Part shown: positions 55,396 through 64,000 of the stretch, piece after piece
How positions within the stretch are numbered: the first letter of the stretch is position 1
How the letters are laid out: each line of letters starts with the position of its first letter
NCBI GenBank assembly: GCA_021151485.1
Contig: JAGKXB010000005.1
Coordinates: 14,463 to 78,462, forward strand
DNA from: Oxalobacteraceae bacterium
Lineage (GTDB): Bacteria; Pseudomonadota; Gammaproteobacteria; Burkholderiales; Burkholderiaceae_D
Length of the DNA stretch: 64,000 nt
Reading direction: 5' to 3'
Notes under the pieces: generated by a model
Seen by the model: the letters and a program-made list of their open reading frames with translations, nothing else
Database searches by the model: none
Told to the model about the DNA's origin: nothing
Program-made: the position numbers and the translations under genes

Positions 55396-58101
55396 TTACT
55401 GCGTCACCGGATTTGCTTTCTCTGGATCAATCCCATATTTCGCAATTGCTTGCGACACCACAGAAGCAGCGATCGCACCTTCATCCGCCAACGCTTTCAA
55501 GGCAGCGATCGTCACGTAATAACGATTGACCTCAAAGAATTCACGCAATTTGAGACGCGTATCGGAACGACCAAAACCATCGGTACCCAATACAGTGTAC
55601 GAACGCCCTTTCGGCATAAATGGACGAATTTGCTCAGCAAATGTACGCACATAATCGGTGGCCGCAATGACAGGGCCGGACGTGTTTTGCAAACATTCTG
55701 TCACGTAAGGCAAGCGCTGCTTGTCTTCTGGATGCACGCGGTTCCAACGTTCCACATCTTGCCCTTCACGCGCTACCAAAGTTAAGGATGGAGCGGACCA
55801 AATATCTGCCGCAACACCCCAATCGTCTTGCAGCAATTGGGCCGCTGCGATGGATTCGCGCAAGATTGTTCCGGAGCCTATCAACTGCACTTTATGTTTG
55901 GCTTTTTTCTTGCTTTCTTGCAGCAAATACATGCCTTTCAAAATGCCTTCTTCTTGTCCAGCTTGTAAGCCAGGGTGGGCATAGTTTTCATTCATCAAAG
56001 TGATGTAATAGAAAACATCTTCCTGATTTTCTATCATGCGTTTCAAACCATCATGAATGATGACTGCCAATTCATGCGCAAAGCTGGGGTCGTAAGGCAA
56101 GCAGTTCGGAATCGTCGCGGCCAGCAAATGGCTATGACCATCTTCATGCTGTAAACCTTCGCCATTCAAGGTCGTACGACCCGCCGTGCCGCCCATCAAG
56201 AAACCACGTGCGCGCATATCGCCGGCGGCCCACACCAAATCGCCGATACGCTGCATACCGAACATGGAATAAAAGGTATAAAACGGCAACATGACGCGAT
56301 TGTTGCTGGAGTACGACGTCGCAGCAGCAATCCAGGAACTCATGCCGCCTGCTTCGTTAATCCCTTCCTGCAAAATCTGCCCCGCTTTATCTTCGCGGTA
56401 ATACATGACCTGATCTTTGTCGACCGGCTCATACAACTGCCCTTGCTGGCTGAAAATACCAATCTGGCGGAACAAACCTTCCATCCCAAAGGTGCGTGAC
56501 TCATCCACCAAAATCGGTACCAAACGCGGGCCTAAATGTGGATCGCGCAGCAAGGTGGAAATAATCCGTACATAAGCTTGCGTGGTGGAAATTTCTCGTC
56601 CTTCTGCTGTTGCATCCAACACATTTTGGAATGCAGTCAACGCTGGTACGGGTAATTTTTCATCTGCCTGCGTACGACGCTGCGGCAAATAGCCGCCCAA
56701 ATTCTTACGGCATTCATGCAGATACACCATCTCTGGCGCATCGTCCGCTGGTTTGAAAAATGGGACTTCCGGCAATTTATCGTCTGGAATCGGAATCGAA
56801 AAACGATCGCGCATTTCACGGATGGTGGCATCGGTCAATTTTTTGGTTTGATGCGCCGTATTACGCGCTTCGCCCGATTTGCCCATGCCATAGCCTTTGA
56901 CTGTCTTGATCAACAACACAGTAGGCTGGCCTTTGTGCTCTTGCGCAACTTTAAAGGCGGCATAAATCTTGTGTGGATCATGGCCGCCACGGCTCAAACG
57001 CCAGATGTCGTCGTCGGTCAAATTGGCGACCATTTCCAGCAACTTGGGATGTTTACCAAAGAAATGCTGACGCACATAAGCGCCGTCTTTGGCTTTGTAA
57101 TTTTGATACTCGCCGTCCAGCGTTTCCATCATGACGCGCTGCAAAATACCGTCTTTGTCTTTTGCCAGCAAGGCATCCCATTCCGCGCCCCAAATGACTT
57201 TGACGACATTCCAACCCGCACCTCTAAAATCGGCTTCCAGTTCCTGAATGATTTTGCCATTACCACGCACTGGGCCATCTAAGCGCTGCAAATTGCAGTT
57301 GACCACCATCACTAAGTTGTCCAATTTCTCACGCGCTGCCATACCGATTGCACCCATGGATTCTGGCTCGTCCATTTCACCATCGCCGCAGAACACCCAA
57401 ACTTTGCGGTTGTCTGTTTTGGCGATATCACGTGCATGTAAATACTTAAGAAAACGCGCTTGGTAAATCGCCATCAAAGGCCCCAAGCCCATGGATACGG
57501 TAGGAAATTGCCAGAAATCCGGCATCAATTTGGGATGTGGATAAGAAGACAAACCCTTGCCATCGACTTCACGGCGGAAGTTAATCAGGTGCTCTTCGCT
57601 TAAACGCCCTTCCAGGAAGGCGCGCGCATAAATCCCAGGGGAAGAATGGCCCTGAATGTAGAGCAAATCGCCGCCATGATCCTCAGTCGGTGCATGCCAG
57701 AAATGGTTAAACCCGATTCCCAACATATTCGCCAACGAAGCAAAACTGGAAATATGACCGCCCAAATCGCCATCGACGCGATTGGCTTTCACCACCATCG
57801 CCATCGCATTCCAACGCATCCAGGAACGGAGACGCTCTTCAAATTCCAAATTACCTGGGCAATGCTGACCTAAATGGGCTGGAATGGTGTTGACGTACGC
57901 TGTATTACTAGAAAAAGGAATATGCGCCCCACGACGACGCGCCAGATCCACCATGCGCTCCATCAAATAATGCGCCCGCTCCGGACCTTCATTTTCAATC
58001 ACGGCTTCCAATGCATCTAGCCATTCTTTGGTTTCCAATACATCGGAATCATCAGACTGATTGGCTGCCTGAATTGAAACCTGGTCAAATTGCGCTGACA
58101 T
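55396..58101 (-). CDS. aceE: Pyruvate dehydrogenase E1 component (homodimeric, TPP-dependent)
   Basis: Decarboxylates pyruvate and acetylates lipoyl groups of E2. The 901 residues are colinear with E. coli AceE: MVDLARRRGAHIPF, GHISSFASLANMLGIGFNHFWH, the TPP motif GDGEMDEPESMG to NLQRLDGPVRGNGK (GDG-x(26)-N), KGYGMGKSGEARNTAHQ and the C-terminal VLGTDGFGRSDTR. The ATG at 58101 has AGGAG 7 nt upstream. First gene of aceE-aceF-lpdA; divergent from folD. A phased decamer array overlaps its probable promoter. Confidence 0.98.
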   Translation of the reverse strand: MSAQFDQVSIQAANQSDDSDVLETKEWLDALEAVIENEGPERAHYLMERMVDLARRRGAHIPFSSNTAYVNTIPAHLGQHCPGNLEFEERLRSWMRWNAMAMVVKANRVDGDLGGHISSFASLANMLGIGFNHFWHAPTEDHGGDLLYIQGHSSPGIYARAFLEGRLSEEHLINFRREVDGKGLSSYPHPKLMPDFWQFPTVSMGLGPLMAIYQARFLKYLHARDIAKTDNRKVWVFCGDGEMDEPESMGAIGMAAREKLDNLVMVVNCNLQRLDGPVRGNGKIIQELEADFRGAGWNVVKVIWGAEWDALLAKDKDGILQRVMMETLDGEYQNYKAKDGAYVRQHFFGKHPKLLEMVANLTDDDIWRLSRGGHDPHKIYAAFKVAQEHKGQPTVLLIKTVKGYGMGKSGEARNTAHQTKKLTDATIREMRDRFSIPIPDDKLPEVPFFKPADDAPEMVYLHECRKNLGGYLPQRRTQADEKLPVPALTAFQNVLDATAEGREISTTQAYVRIISTLLRDPHLGPRLVPILVDESRTFGMEGLFRQIGIFSQQGQLYEPVDKDQVMYYREDKAGQILQEGINEAGGMSSWIAAATSYSSNNRVMLPFYTFYSMFGMQRIGDLVWAAGDMRARGFLMGGTAGRTTLNGEGLQHEDGHSHLLAATIPNCLPYDPSFAHELAVIIHDGLKRMIENQEDVFYYITLMNENYAHPGLQAGQEEGILKGMYLLQESKKKAKHKVQLIGSGTILRESIAAAQLLQDDWGVAADIWSAPSLTLVAREGQDVERWNRVHPEDKQRLPYVTECLQNTSGPVIAATDYVRTFAEQIRPFMPKGRSYTVLGTDGFGRSDTRLKLREFFEVNRYYVTIAALKALADEGAIAASVVSQAIAKYGIDPEKANPVTQ

Positions 58102-58181
58102 GGCGTATCTCCTATTGTCTCTAGTCTCTACAGTTTTACGGTATTTAGGGTTACTACGAAGGGGTAAATTAATGGCACGAA

Positions 58182-58209
58182 AGTATACTCAGTAAACAAG
58201 TGACATCAA
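58182..58209 (-). promoter_or_regulatory. Probable aceE promoter
   Basis: Minus strand TTGATG (58204-58209), 16 nt, TATACT (58182-58187), 80 nt before the aceE ATG. The -35 lies within the first units of the decamer repeat. Confidence 0.5.
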
Positions 58210-58237
58210 GTAACTTCAAGTAACACAAAGTAACTTT
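58198..58237. repeat. Four tandem decamers, AAGTAACnnn
   Basis: AAGTGACATC, AAGTAACTTC, AAGTAACACA and AAGTAACTTT follow each other without gaps, exactly 10 bp apart. They cover the region from the -35 to about -65 of the candidate aceE promoter. One helical turn per unit puts the common AAGTAAC face on one side of the DNA, as for cooperative direct-repeat operators. Confidence 0.75.
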
Positions 58238-58430
58238 TAAGCCGATTGGCGCTTAGCAACGGCGGATTCTAACAGCACCGCAATCGTTTTCCAAATTGCG
58301 AAATCATTTTTCATAATGCGAAATATTGCTGCGTAGCAGCATGGTTGAATAATCCGTTATTGCCGCGATTTGGTTACAATGACGCCTTCCGCTTATTCCA
58401 CCTTCAACCTTACTCATTTGGACGCCAGCC

Positions 58431-59276
58431 ATGCCTGCTCAACTCATCGATGGAACCCTTCTTTCCCAACAATTACGCGCAGATGTTGCCAAACGCGCAG
58501 CGGCGTTGACGGCGCGTGGCAAGCAGCCTGGACTGGCGGTGATTTTGGTTGGCGATAATCCAGCTTCCACCGTGTATGTGCGCAACAAGGTCAAGGCGTG
58601 CAGCGACAATGGTTTGCATTCTGTATTAGAAAAATATGACGCTGAACTCAGCGAAGCTGATTTGCTGGCACGCATCGATGCTTTAAATAACGACCCAACA
58701 ATCCATGGCATTTTGATCCAGCTCCCACTACCAGCCCACATCAACGCGACCAAAGTGATTGAAGCGATTGCAGCAGAAAAAGACGTGGATGGCTTTCACA
58801 TCAGCAATGCAGGCTTGTTGATGACCGGTCAGCCTTTATTCCGCCCCTGCACACCGTATGGTGTGATGAAAATGCTGGAATCAATCGATTATCCGATCCG
58901 CGGCGCACATGCTGTAGTCGTCGGTGCATCCAACATTGTCGGCAAACCACAAGCCATGTTGTTATTGCAGGCAGGTGCCACCGTCACGATTTGCAATTCA
59001 AAAACCCGCGATCTGGCACACCACACCAAACAGGCTGATATCCTGGTTGTCGCCACTGGCAAAGCCAATCTCGTCACTGCCGATATGATTAAACCCGGCG
59101 CTGTAGTAATCGACGTGGGGATGAATCGCAATCAAGAAGGCAAATTATGCGGCGACGTGGACTTTGCCAATGCTAAAGAAGTCGCTTCCCACATCACGCC
59201 AGTACCAGGTGGCGTCGGGCCGATGACTATCACCATGTTGTTGGTCAATACGATAGAAGCTGCGGAAAGAATGTAA
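58431..59276 (+). CDS. folD: Methylenetetrahydrofolate dehydrogenase / cyclohydrolase
   Basis: One-carbon metabolism: interconverts 5,10-methylene-THF, methenyl-THF and 10-formyl-THF with NADP. The 281 residues show [22 protein letters not shown] (catalytic K of the YxxxK region), [47 protein letters not shown] (NADP loop) and [14 protein letters not shown]. prlC follows 8 nt later, suggesting a folD-prlC-holC operon. Confidence 0.98.
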   Translation: MPAQLIDGTLLSQQLRADVAKRAAALTARGKQPGLAVILVGDNPASTVYVRNKVKACSDNGLHSVLEKYDAELSEADLLARIDALNNDPTIHGILIQLPLPAHINATKVIEAIAAEKDVDGFHISNAGLLMTGQPLFRPCTPYGVMKMLESIDYPIRGAHAVVVGASNIVGKPQAMLLLQAGATVTICNSKTRDLAHHTKQADILVVATGKANLVTADMIKPGAVVIDVGMNRNQEGKLCGDVDFANAKEVASHITPVPGGVGPMTITMLLVNTIEAAERM

Positions 59277-59284
59277 TCACTACG

Positions 59285-61366
59285 ATGACGACTATGAATA
59301 ATCCCTTATTAGACTTCACCGACCTGCCACGTTTCGACGCCATTCAGGCGGAACATGTCACGCCAGCGATTGACGAATTGTTAGTCCAAAACCGCGCATT
59401 GATCGCACAACTAGAAAAACCACTAACCGAGACAGAAACCGTCACTTGGGAAAATTTTGTCGAGCCACTAGAAAACACGACCGAAAAACTCAGTCGCGCC
59501 TGGGGCATCGTCGGGCATTTGAATGCCGTGATGGACACACCACCTTTACGTGCTGCTTACAATGAAAATCAGCCGAAAATCACCGAATTCTGGACTTCGG
59601 TTTCACAAAACCTGGCGCTTTTCGCCAAATACCAAGCATTGCACGATGGTCCGCAATATGCGGCTTTGTCGGCACCACGCAAAAAGATCATCGAAAACGC
59701 GCTGCGCGATTTCCGTCTCGGTGGCGCTGAATTGAATGATGAAGACAAAGTACGCTTTGCCGCCATTCAAGAACGACAAGCCGCGCTTTCCACCAAGTTT
59801 TCAGAAAACGTGCTGGATGCCATCAATGACTACAAATTATTGATAGAACACGAAGCTGAGTTGGCAGGTTTGCCGGAAGACGCCAAACAAGCAGCACGCG
59901 CAGCGGCGGAAAAAGATGGCAAGAGCGGTTATCAATTCACCCTGCACTTCCCTTCTTATTTCCCCATTTTGCAATTCGCCGACAACCGCGAATTACGTGC
60001 CACGATTCATCGCGCCAATATCACCAAAGCGTCTGAACTAGGCAGCAAACCAGAATGGGATAACACGCAAAACATCGTTGAGTTATTAAAACTGCGCAAA
60101 GAAGAAGCACAGTTATTGGGTTATCAAAATTTTGCCGAAGTGTCGCTGGTCTCCAAAATGGCGCCCAATCCGCAACACGTGATTGATTTTCTGCAGGATT
60201 TGGCAAAACGGGCGCGTCCGTATGGCGAAACGGATCTCGCTATGCTGCGCGATTTTGCCAGCAAAGAATTAAACATTACGACACTGGAGGCTTGGGATAT
60301 CGCGTATGTATCAGAAAAACTGCGCGAACAACGTTATGCGTTTTCTGAACAGGAAGTGAAGCAATACTTCCCCGAAGACAAAGTCAGAGCGGGTTTGTTC
60401 GATCTGGCGCAAACACTGTTTTCTATTCAAATTAAACCCGACACAGCGCCAGTTTGGCATCCTGATGTGCAGTTTTTCCGCATCGAAAGAAATGGCCAGC
60501 TCATCGGTCAGTTTTATCTCGATCTGTATGCCCGCAGTGGCAAACGTGGTGGTGCCTGGATGGATGATGCACGCACACGCAAACGTTTGTCGCAAGACAA
60601 GATACAAACACCAATCGCATATTTAGTTTGCAACTTCACGCCACCTGCGCTAAAGGATGGAAAAATCCAGCCGACCTACTTGACCCACGATGAAGTCATC
60701 ACGCTATTCCACGAATTTGGCCACGGCTTGCATCACATGCTGACGCAAATCGAGGATTTGGGCGTGTCTGGCATTAACGGTGTGGAATGGGATGCGGTGG
60801 AGCTGCCTTCGCAATTTATGGAAAACTTTTGCTGGGAATGGGATGTACTGCAAAAAATGACCGCACATGCTGAAACCGGCGCTACGTTGCCACGCGCTCT
60901 GTTTGACAAAATGCTGGCTGCAAAGAATTTCCAATCCGGCTGGCAAACCCTGCGTCAGGTTGAATTATCCCTGTGTGATATGCGTTTACATCATGACTAT
61001 GATCCCAGCACAAGTTCCAAAACAACGCAGGATGTGATGGAAGAAGTTAGGCAGCAAGTCGCGCTCATGCCAGCACCGGCATTTAATCGTTTTCAAAATG
61101 CATTCAGCCATATTTTTGCCGGTGGGTATGCCGCCGGTTATTACAGCTATAAATGGGCGGAAGTCTTATCTGCCGATGCGTACAGTGCGTTTGAAGAAGC
61201 TGCAAGCGCAGCAGGCAGTGTTGTATCCAGCGAAATTGGCCGTCGATTCCAAACAGAAATATTAGCAGTAGGCGGCTCACGTCCCGCGCTGGCGTCCTTT
61301 CAGGCTTTCCGTGGTCGCTCACCCAGCATAGACGCGCTGTTGCGTCATCATGGCATGGCTGCCTGA
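59285..61366 (+). CDS. prlC: Oligopeptidase A (M3 zinc metallopeptidase)
   Basis: A cytoplasmic peptidase that cleaves short peptides, including signal-peptide remnants. The 693 residues end in the M3 catalytic region: FHEFGHGLHHMLTQ (zinc His-His, about 475-488), then GVEWDAVELPSQFMENFCWE with the third ligand, and FAGGYAAGYYSYKWAEVLSADAYSAF. An ATG nine bases downstream (59294) is an alternative start. Between folD and holC, all with gaps of 15 nt or less. Confidence 0.97.
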   Translation: MTTMNNPLLDFTDLPRFDAIQAEHVTPAIDELLVQNRALIAQLEKPLTETETVTWENFVEPLENTTEKLSRAWGIVGHLNAVMDTPPLRAAYNENQPKITEFWTSVSQNLALFAKYQALHDGPQYAALSAPRKKIIENALRDFRLGGAELNDEDKVRFAAIQERQAALSTKFSENVLDAINDYKLLIEHEAELAGLPEDAKQAARAAAEKDGKSGYQFTLHFPSYFPILQFADNRELRATIHRANITKASELGSKPEWDNTQNIVELLKLRKEEAQLLGYQNFAEVSLVSKMAPNPQHVIDFLQDLAKRARPYGETDLAMLRDFASKELNITTLEAWDIAYVSEKLREQRYAFSEQEVKQYFPEDKVRAGLFDLAQTLFSIQIKPDTAPVWHPDVQFFRIERNGQLIGQFYLDLYARSGKRGGAWMDDARTRKRLSQDKIQTPIAYLVCNFTPPALKDGKIQPTYLTHDEVITLFHEFGHGLHHMLTQIEDLGVSGINGVEWDAVELPSQFMENFCWEWDVLQKMTAHAETGATLPRALFDKMLAAKNFQSGWQTLRQVELSLCDMRLHHDYDPSTSSKTTQDVMEEVRQQVALMPAPAFNRFQNAFSHIFAGGYAAGYYSYKWAEVLSADAYSAFEEAASAAGSVVSSEIGRRFQTEILAVGGSRPALASFQAFRGRSPSIDALLRHHGMAA

Positions 61367-61380
61367 CCGATATTATTCCT

Positions 61381-61836
61381 ATGACGCGTATCGATTTTCA
61401 TACAGGCGTAGTGGACAAAATTCATTACGCCTGCCGATTGGTGAGAAAGCTGCGCCTGCATTTTCCGAATCAACAAATTGTGCTGCTGGCGCAAGATCCG
61501 GCGCAGTTAGCGGAGCTTGATATGACGCTGTGGACGTTTTCCGAAGCGGATTTTTTACCGCACGCCATGCTTGATCATCAATTGGCAGCGCATTCGCCCA
61601 TTTTGTTAACTCACACCATGAATAACAGCATGTCGGGCGAAGCAATCAATTTGCTACAGCATCAAATTTTGATCAATTTATCGATGAACACGCCGGATAA
61701 CTTCTCTCACTTTGAACGCTTGTTTGAAATTATTTCAACCAATGAAACCGATAAAAAACATGGACGCCAACGCTATAACTTTTATAAACAACAGCCGTAT
61801 CCACTGTCGCATTTCGTCATAGAACAAAATAATTAA
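61381..61836 (+). CDS. holC: DNA polymerase III chi subunit
   Basis: A clamp-loader accessory subunit that contacts SSB. The 151 residues start MTRIDFHTGVVDKIHYACRLVRKL, then VLLAQDPAQLAELDMTLWTFSEADFLPHAML (the chi signature W-F-xx-FLPH), and end in RYNFYKQQPYPLSHFVI. It starts 14 nt after prlC. The palindromic repeat copy 3 follows it. Confidence 0.92.
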   Translation: MTRIDFHTGVVDKIHYACRLVRKLRLHFPNQQIVLLAQDPAQLAELDMTLWTFSEADFLPHAMLDHQLAAHSPILLTHTMNNSMSGEAINLLQHQILINLSMNTPDNFSHFERLFEIISTNETDKKHGRQRYNFYKQQPYPLSHFVIEQNN

Positions 61837-61868
61837 TCCGAGATTATCCATTACCCCAAATCCACACT

Positions 61869-61963
61869 CCGTCGTCCCCGAATACTTTAGTCGGCGGCCC
61901 AGTGACTTTGACAGTAAACAACGAAAGACGCTGGATTCCCGCCTAAACCCACGGGAACGACGG
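61869..61963. repeat. Palindromic intergenic repeat, copy 3
   Basis: A 95-nt imperfect palindrome closely similar to the copy at 55252. The flanks GATTATCCATTA (from 61842) and AATGGACAATATC (to 61981) are also roughly complementary, so the full element may be about 140 nt. It separates holC from dadA. Confidence 0.85.
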
Positions 61964-62034
61964 AGTTTAATGGACAATATCAGTTAATTATTAATCATTA
62001 AAAATTTCATTAATCAAAATTCAAGAGTCTCTTC

Positions 62035-63303
62035 ATGAAAGTCATCGTATTAGGTTCAGGCATCATCGGTACCACATCCGCTTGGTTTTTAAACCAGGCT
62101 GGCCATGACGTCACTGTCATTGAACGTCAACCTGGTGCCGCTCAAGAAACCAGTTTCGCAAATGGATGCCAAATCTCCGTCTCACACGCCGAACCTTGGG
62201 CGAATCCTACTGCACCATTAAAAATTCTCAAATGGCTAGGCCAAGAAGATGCGCCGCTACTCTATCGTTTCCGTCCAGAATGGCTGCAATGGAAATGGGC
62301 GCTGAACTTCCTACGTGAATGCACACCCAGCCGCACCGATTACAACATCCGCCAGATCGTGGCGATTTCCGAATACAGCCGCCTCACACTACAAGCGATA
62401 CGAAAACAAACCGGGATTGAGTACGACTGTCTAACACGTGGCATTTTGCATTTTTATACTGATCAAAAAGAATTTGACGATTCTTTGCCTGCCGCCAAAC
62501 TGATGAGAGACTTGGGTTGCGAACGCAATTCCATCGACGCTGATGAGGTGGTCAAAATCGAACCCGCATTAGCTGGCATCCGCGACAAAATCGTCGGCGG
62601 CGATTTCACCGACAGCGACGAATCTGGCGATGTGTATCAATTCACCACAGGATTAGCAAAAAAAGCACAGGAAGCTGGTGTCAACTTCCAATTCAACACC
62701 ACCGTCACCCGTTTATTGACTGAAGGTAGCGGTGCAAACGCCAGAATCAACGCAGTTGAAATCATTGATCCAAATGGCAAACATCAAATCCTACGCGCCG
62801 ATGCGTTTGTCGTAGCAATGGGCAGTTTCTCCCAACCCTTGCTACAACCGCTCGGCATCAATTTGATGATTTATCCCGGCAAAGGCTATTCCGCCACCTA
62901 CCCCATCATCAATCCCGATGCCGCACCTTCAGTATCCTTGACCGACGATGGTTATAAGCTGGTGGTGTCACGCCTGGGCAATCGCCTGCGCGTGGCGGGC
63001 ACGTGTGAATTGAATGGCTACACGCGTGAACTCAACACTGCACGCTGCGAAGCCATCACACGCCGCACGCGCGAATTATTCCCTGAAGCATGCGACTACA
63101 ACAATCCGATTTACTGGACTGGCTTGCGGCCTTTGACTCCATCCAATATTCCGTACATAGGCAAAACCAAATTTTCTAATTTATTTTTGAATACCGGACA
63201 CGGCACATTAGGCTGGACGATGGGCTGTGGTTCAGGTTTAGCCATCGCTGACATCGTGTCAGGCCGCAAACCAGACGTAGATTTTGCATTTACGGGGATG
63301 TAA
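62035..63303 (+). CDS. dadA: D-amino acid dehydrogenase
   Basis: A membrane-associated flavoprotein that oxidises D-alanine and other D-amino acids to keto acids. The 422 residues show the FAD motif VIVLGSGIIGTTSAWFLNQAG (about 3-23), ETSFANGCQISVSHAEPWANP, GGDFTDSDESGDVYQFTTGL and the C-terminal GLRPLTPSNIPYIGKTKFSNLFLNTGHGTLGWTMGCGSG. No dadX racemase is adjacent. The 3' end overlaps the convergent glycosyltransferase by 14 nt. Confidence 0.95.
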   Translation: MKVIVLGSGIIGTTSAWFLNQAGHDVTVIERQPGAAQETSFANGCQISVSHAEPWANPTAPLKILKWLGQEDAPLLYRFRPEWLQWKWALNFLRECTPSRTDYNIRQIVAISEYSRLTLQAIRKQTGIEYDCLTRGILHFYTDQKEFDDSLPAAKLMRDLGCERNSIDADEVVKIEPALAGIRDKIVGGDFTDSDESGDVYQFTTGLAKKAQEAGVNFQFNTTVTRLLTEGSGANARINAVEIIDPNGKHQILRADAFVVAMGSFSQPLLQPLGINLMIYPGKGYSATYPIINPDAAPSVSLTDDGYKLVVSRLGNRLRVAGTCELNGYTRELNTARCEAITRRTRELFPEACDYNNPIYWTGLRPLTPSNIPYIGKTKFSNLFLNTGHGTLGWTMGCGSGLAIADIVSGRKPDVDFAFTGM

Positions 63304-64000
63304 TCTCGCTTGCTGTGGCATCGACATAATGCTGCCACATCTCCTTTAATGCCGTCTCAAAATGCCCAGCAAACCGCTGGGCATCAAATAACGGTGAAGA
63401 CAACACCTGCTGACGCAAACCACTACGCAATTCTGACAAAGCCTGCACATCACTCGCATGTCGCAGCGCACGCGCCACATAATCATCAGCATCGCTCGCA
63501 ATCCAATCCTGTAAACCCGCATTCGCCAAAATACCCACACCTTGACGCGACAAAAAGCGCTCCCCTGCCAACGTCAACACCGGCACACCCATCCATAATC
63601 CTTCCACGCTAGTCGTCCCACCAGGAAATGGAAACGGATCCAGTGCTATATCTACTTGATGATATGCAGCCAGATATTTTTCTCGGGAATCCGCTCCTTC
63701 TAAAATCAAACGATCTGCATGAATACCATGCTGCGCAAAGCGAGCGATGGTTTCTTGATGAACCAATTTTTCATTCAGTTGTTTCGCCTTCAAAAACAAA
63801 TGGCTAGTCGGCATGGCCAGCAAAATCTTGGCCCACAATGCCACTACCTCATCCGTCATTTTGGATAAATTATTGAAGCACCCAAACGTAATGTATTGCT
63901 TCGTCAGGGCAGGAAGCGGTGCAACTTCTACCGCTACATCTGGTGGTGTAAAACATAGACGTGTTTCAGGCAATCGCCAGATTTTTTCGGTAAAGTAAAC
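63290..64000 (-). CDS. SPINDLY/OGT-type (GT41) glycosyltransferase, C-terminal part (partial)
   Basis: At least 236 residues, continuing beyond the right edge: the frame is open through 64000 (VYFTEKIWRLPETRL...). GT41 catalytic C-domain: TFGCFNNLSKMTDEVVALWAKILLAMPTSHLFLKAK, the UDP-binding VDIALDPFPFPGGTTSVEGLWMGVPVLTLAGERFLSRQGVGILANAGLQDWIA and a helical C-terminus. Bacterial members usually carry TPR repeats first, which would lie outside the window. Acceptor (protein or glycan) unknown. The TTG at 63971-63973 is internal, not a start. Confidence 0.9.
   Translation of the reverse strand, partial: VYFTEKIWRLPETRLCFTPPDVAVEVAPLPALTKQYITFGCFNNLSKMTDEVVALWAKILLAMPTSHLFLKAKQLNEKLVHQETIARFAQHGIHADRLILEGADSREKYLAAYHQVDIALDPFPFPGGTTSVEGLWMGVPVLTLAGERFLSRQGVGILANAGLQDWIASDADDYVARALRHASDVQALSELRSGLRQQVLSSPLFDAQRFAGHFETALKEMWQHYVDATASEITSP

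Larger units (their letters stand above)
58102..58430. other. 329-nt divergent region between aceE and folD
   Basis: It contains the aceE promoter candidate and the decamer array listed separately, and a GCTGC-GTA-GCAGC palindrome at about 58329-58341. A TACAAT about 53 nt before folD is a possible -10 without a good -35. No gene and no riboswitch structure is recognised. Confidence 0.5.

Overview
The window is a gene-dense bacterial chromosome segment with moderate-to-low G+C by eye. It most resembles a betaproteobacterium of the order Burkholderiales, possibly near Oxalobacteraceae. The evidence is the gene content and order: aceE-aceF-lpdA with a lipoyl domain on the E3 subunit, folD-prlC-holC beside it, glnS-thiL-pgpA-pncC, a DUF4124 protein, a spindly/OGT-type glycosyltransferase and a CIRCE-controlled groESL. 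I cannot fix the genus. No phage, insertion sequence, integrase, CRISPR array or plasmid function is visible.

Layout. 1-4.5 kb: carAB (minus; carB runs off the left edge), a class I methyltransferase and a secreted protein of unknown function. 4.5-8.5 kb: groESL with a CIRCE operator, aroC and a small DUF4124 protein. 8.5-18.5 kb: glnA, orn, an M48 membrane protease, rsgA, argF, argG, an FAD protein and a CNNM/CBS membrane protein. 18.5-24 kb: the NAD(P)HX repair enzyme, then two tandem, paralogous GH18 (chitinase-like) proteins anchored by a C-terminal membrane helix. In one of these the acidic catalytic motif has become N-x-N-x-Q. 24-31 kb: glnS-thiL-pgpA-pncC and a 980-residue HAMP-GGDEF-EAL-REC protein with degenerate motifs. 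31-38 kb: yjdM, a small membrane protein, tRNA-Ser, and acsA followed without a real gap by three surface-glycan genes (epimerase, sugar transferase and a short CapD-type dehydratase). 38-46 kb: a YqhA-like protein, class I fumarase, murI, tRNA-His, a lipoprotein, ppx/ppk and trmB. 46-50.5 kb: a leucine-rich-repeat protein whose 3' end overlaps trmB, tRNA-Thr, an MBOAT/SGNH O-acetylation pair, tRNA-Cys and two tRNA-Gly genes. 50.5-64 kb: divergent ompW and group III haemoglobin flanking two FNR-type boxes, the pyruvate dehydrogenase genes, folD-prlC-holC, dadA and the 3' end of an OGT-like glycosyltransferase.

Most of the window is housekeeping: pyrimidine, arginine, glutamine and aromatic amino acid synthesis, pyruvate and acetate activation, polyphosphate turnover and tRNA supply. 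The accessory parts are the GH18 pair, the glycan and acetylation genes, the LRR protein and the divergent FNR-box region. An imperfect palindromic intergenic repeat of about 90-95 bp occurs three times, with a decayed fourth copy. A helically phased decamer array lies upstream of aceE. The most interesting signal is the GH18 pair, where a probable enzyme sits beside a probable pseudoenzyme.
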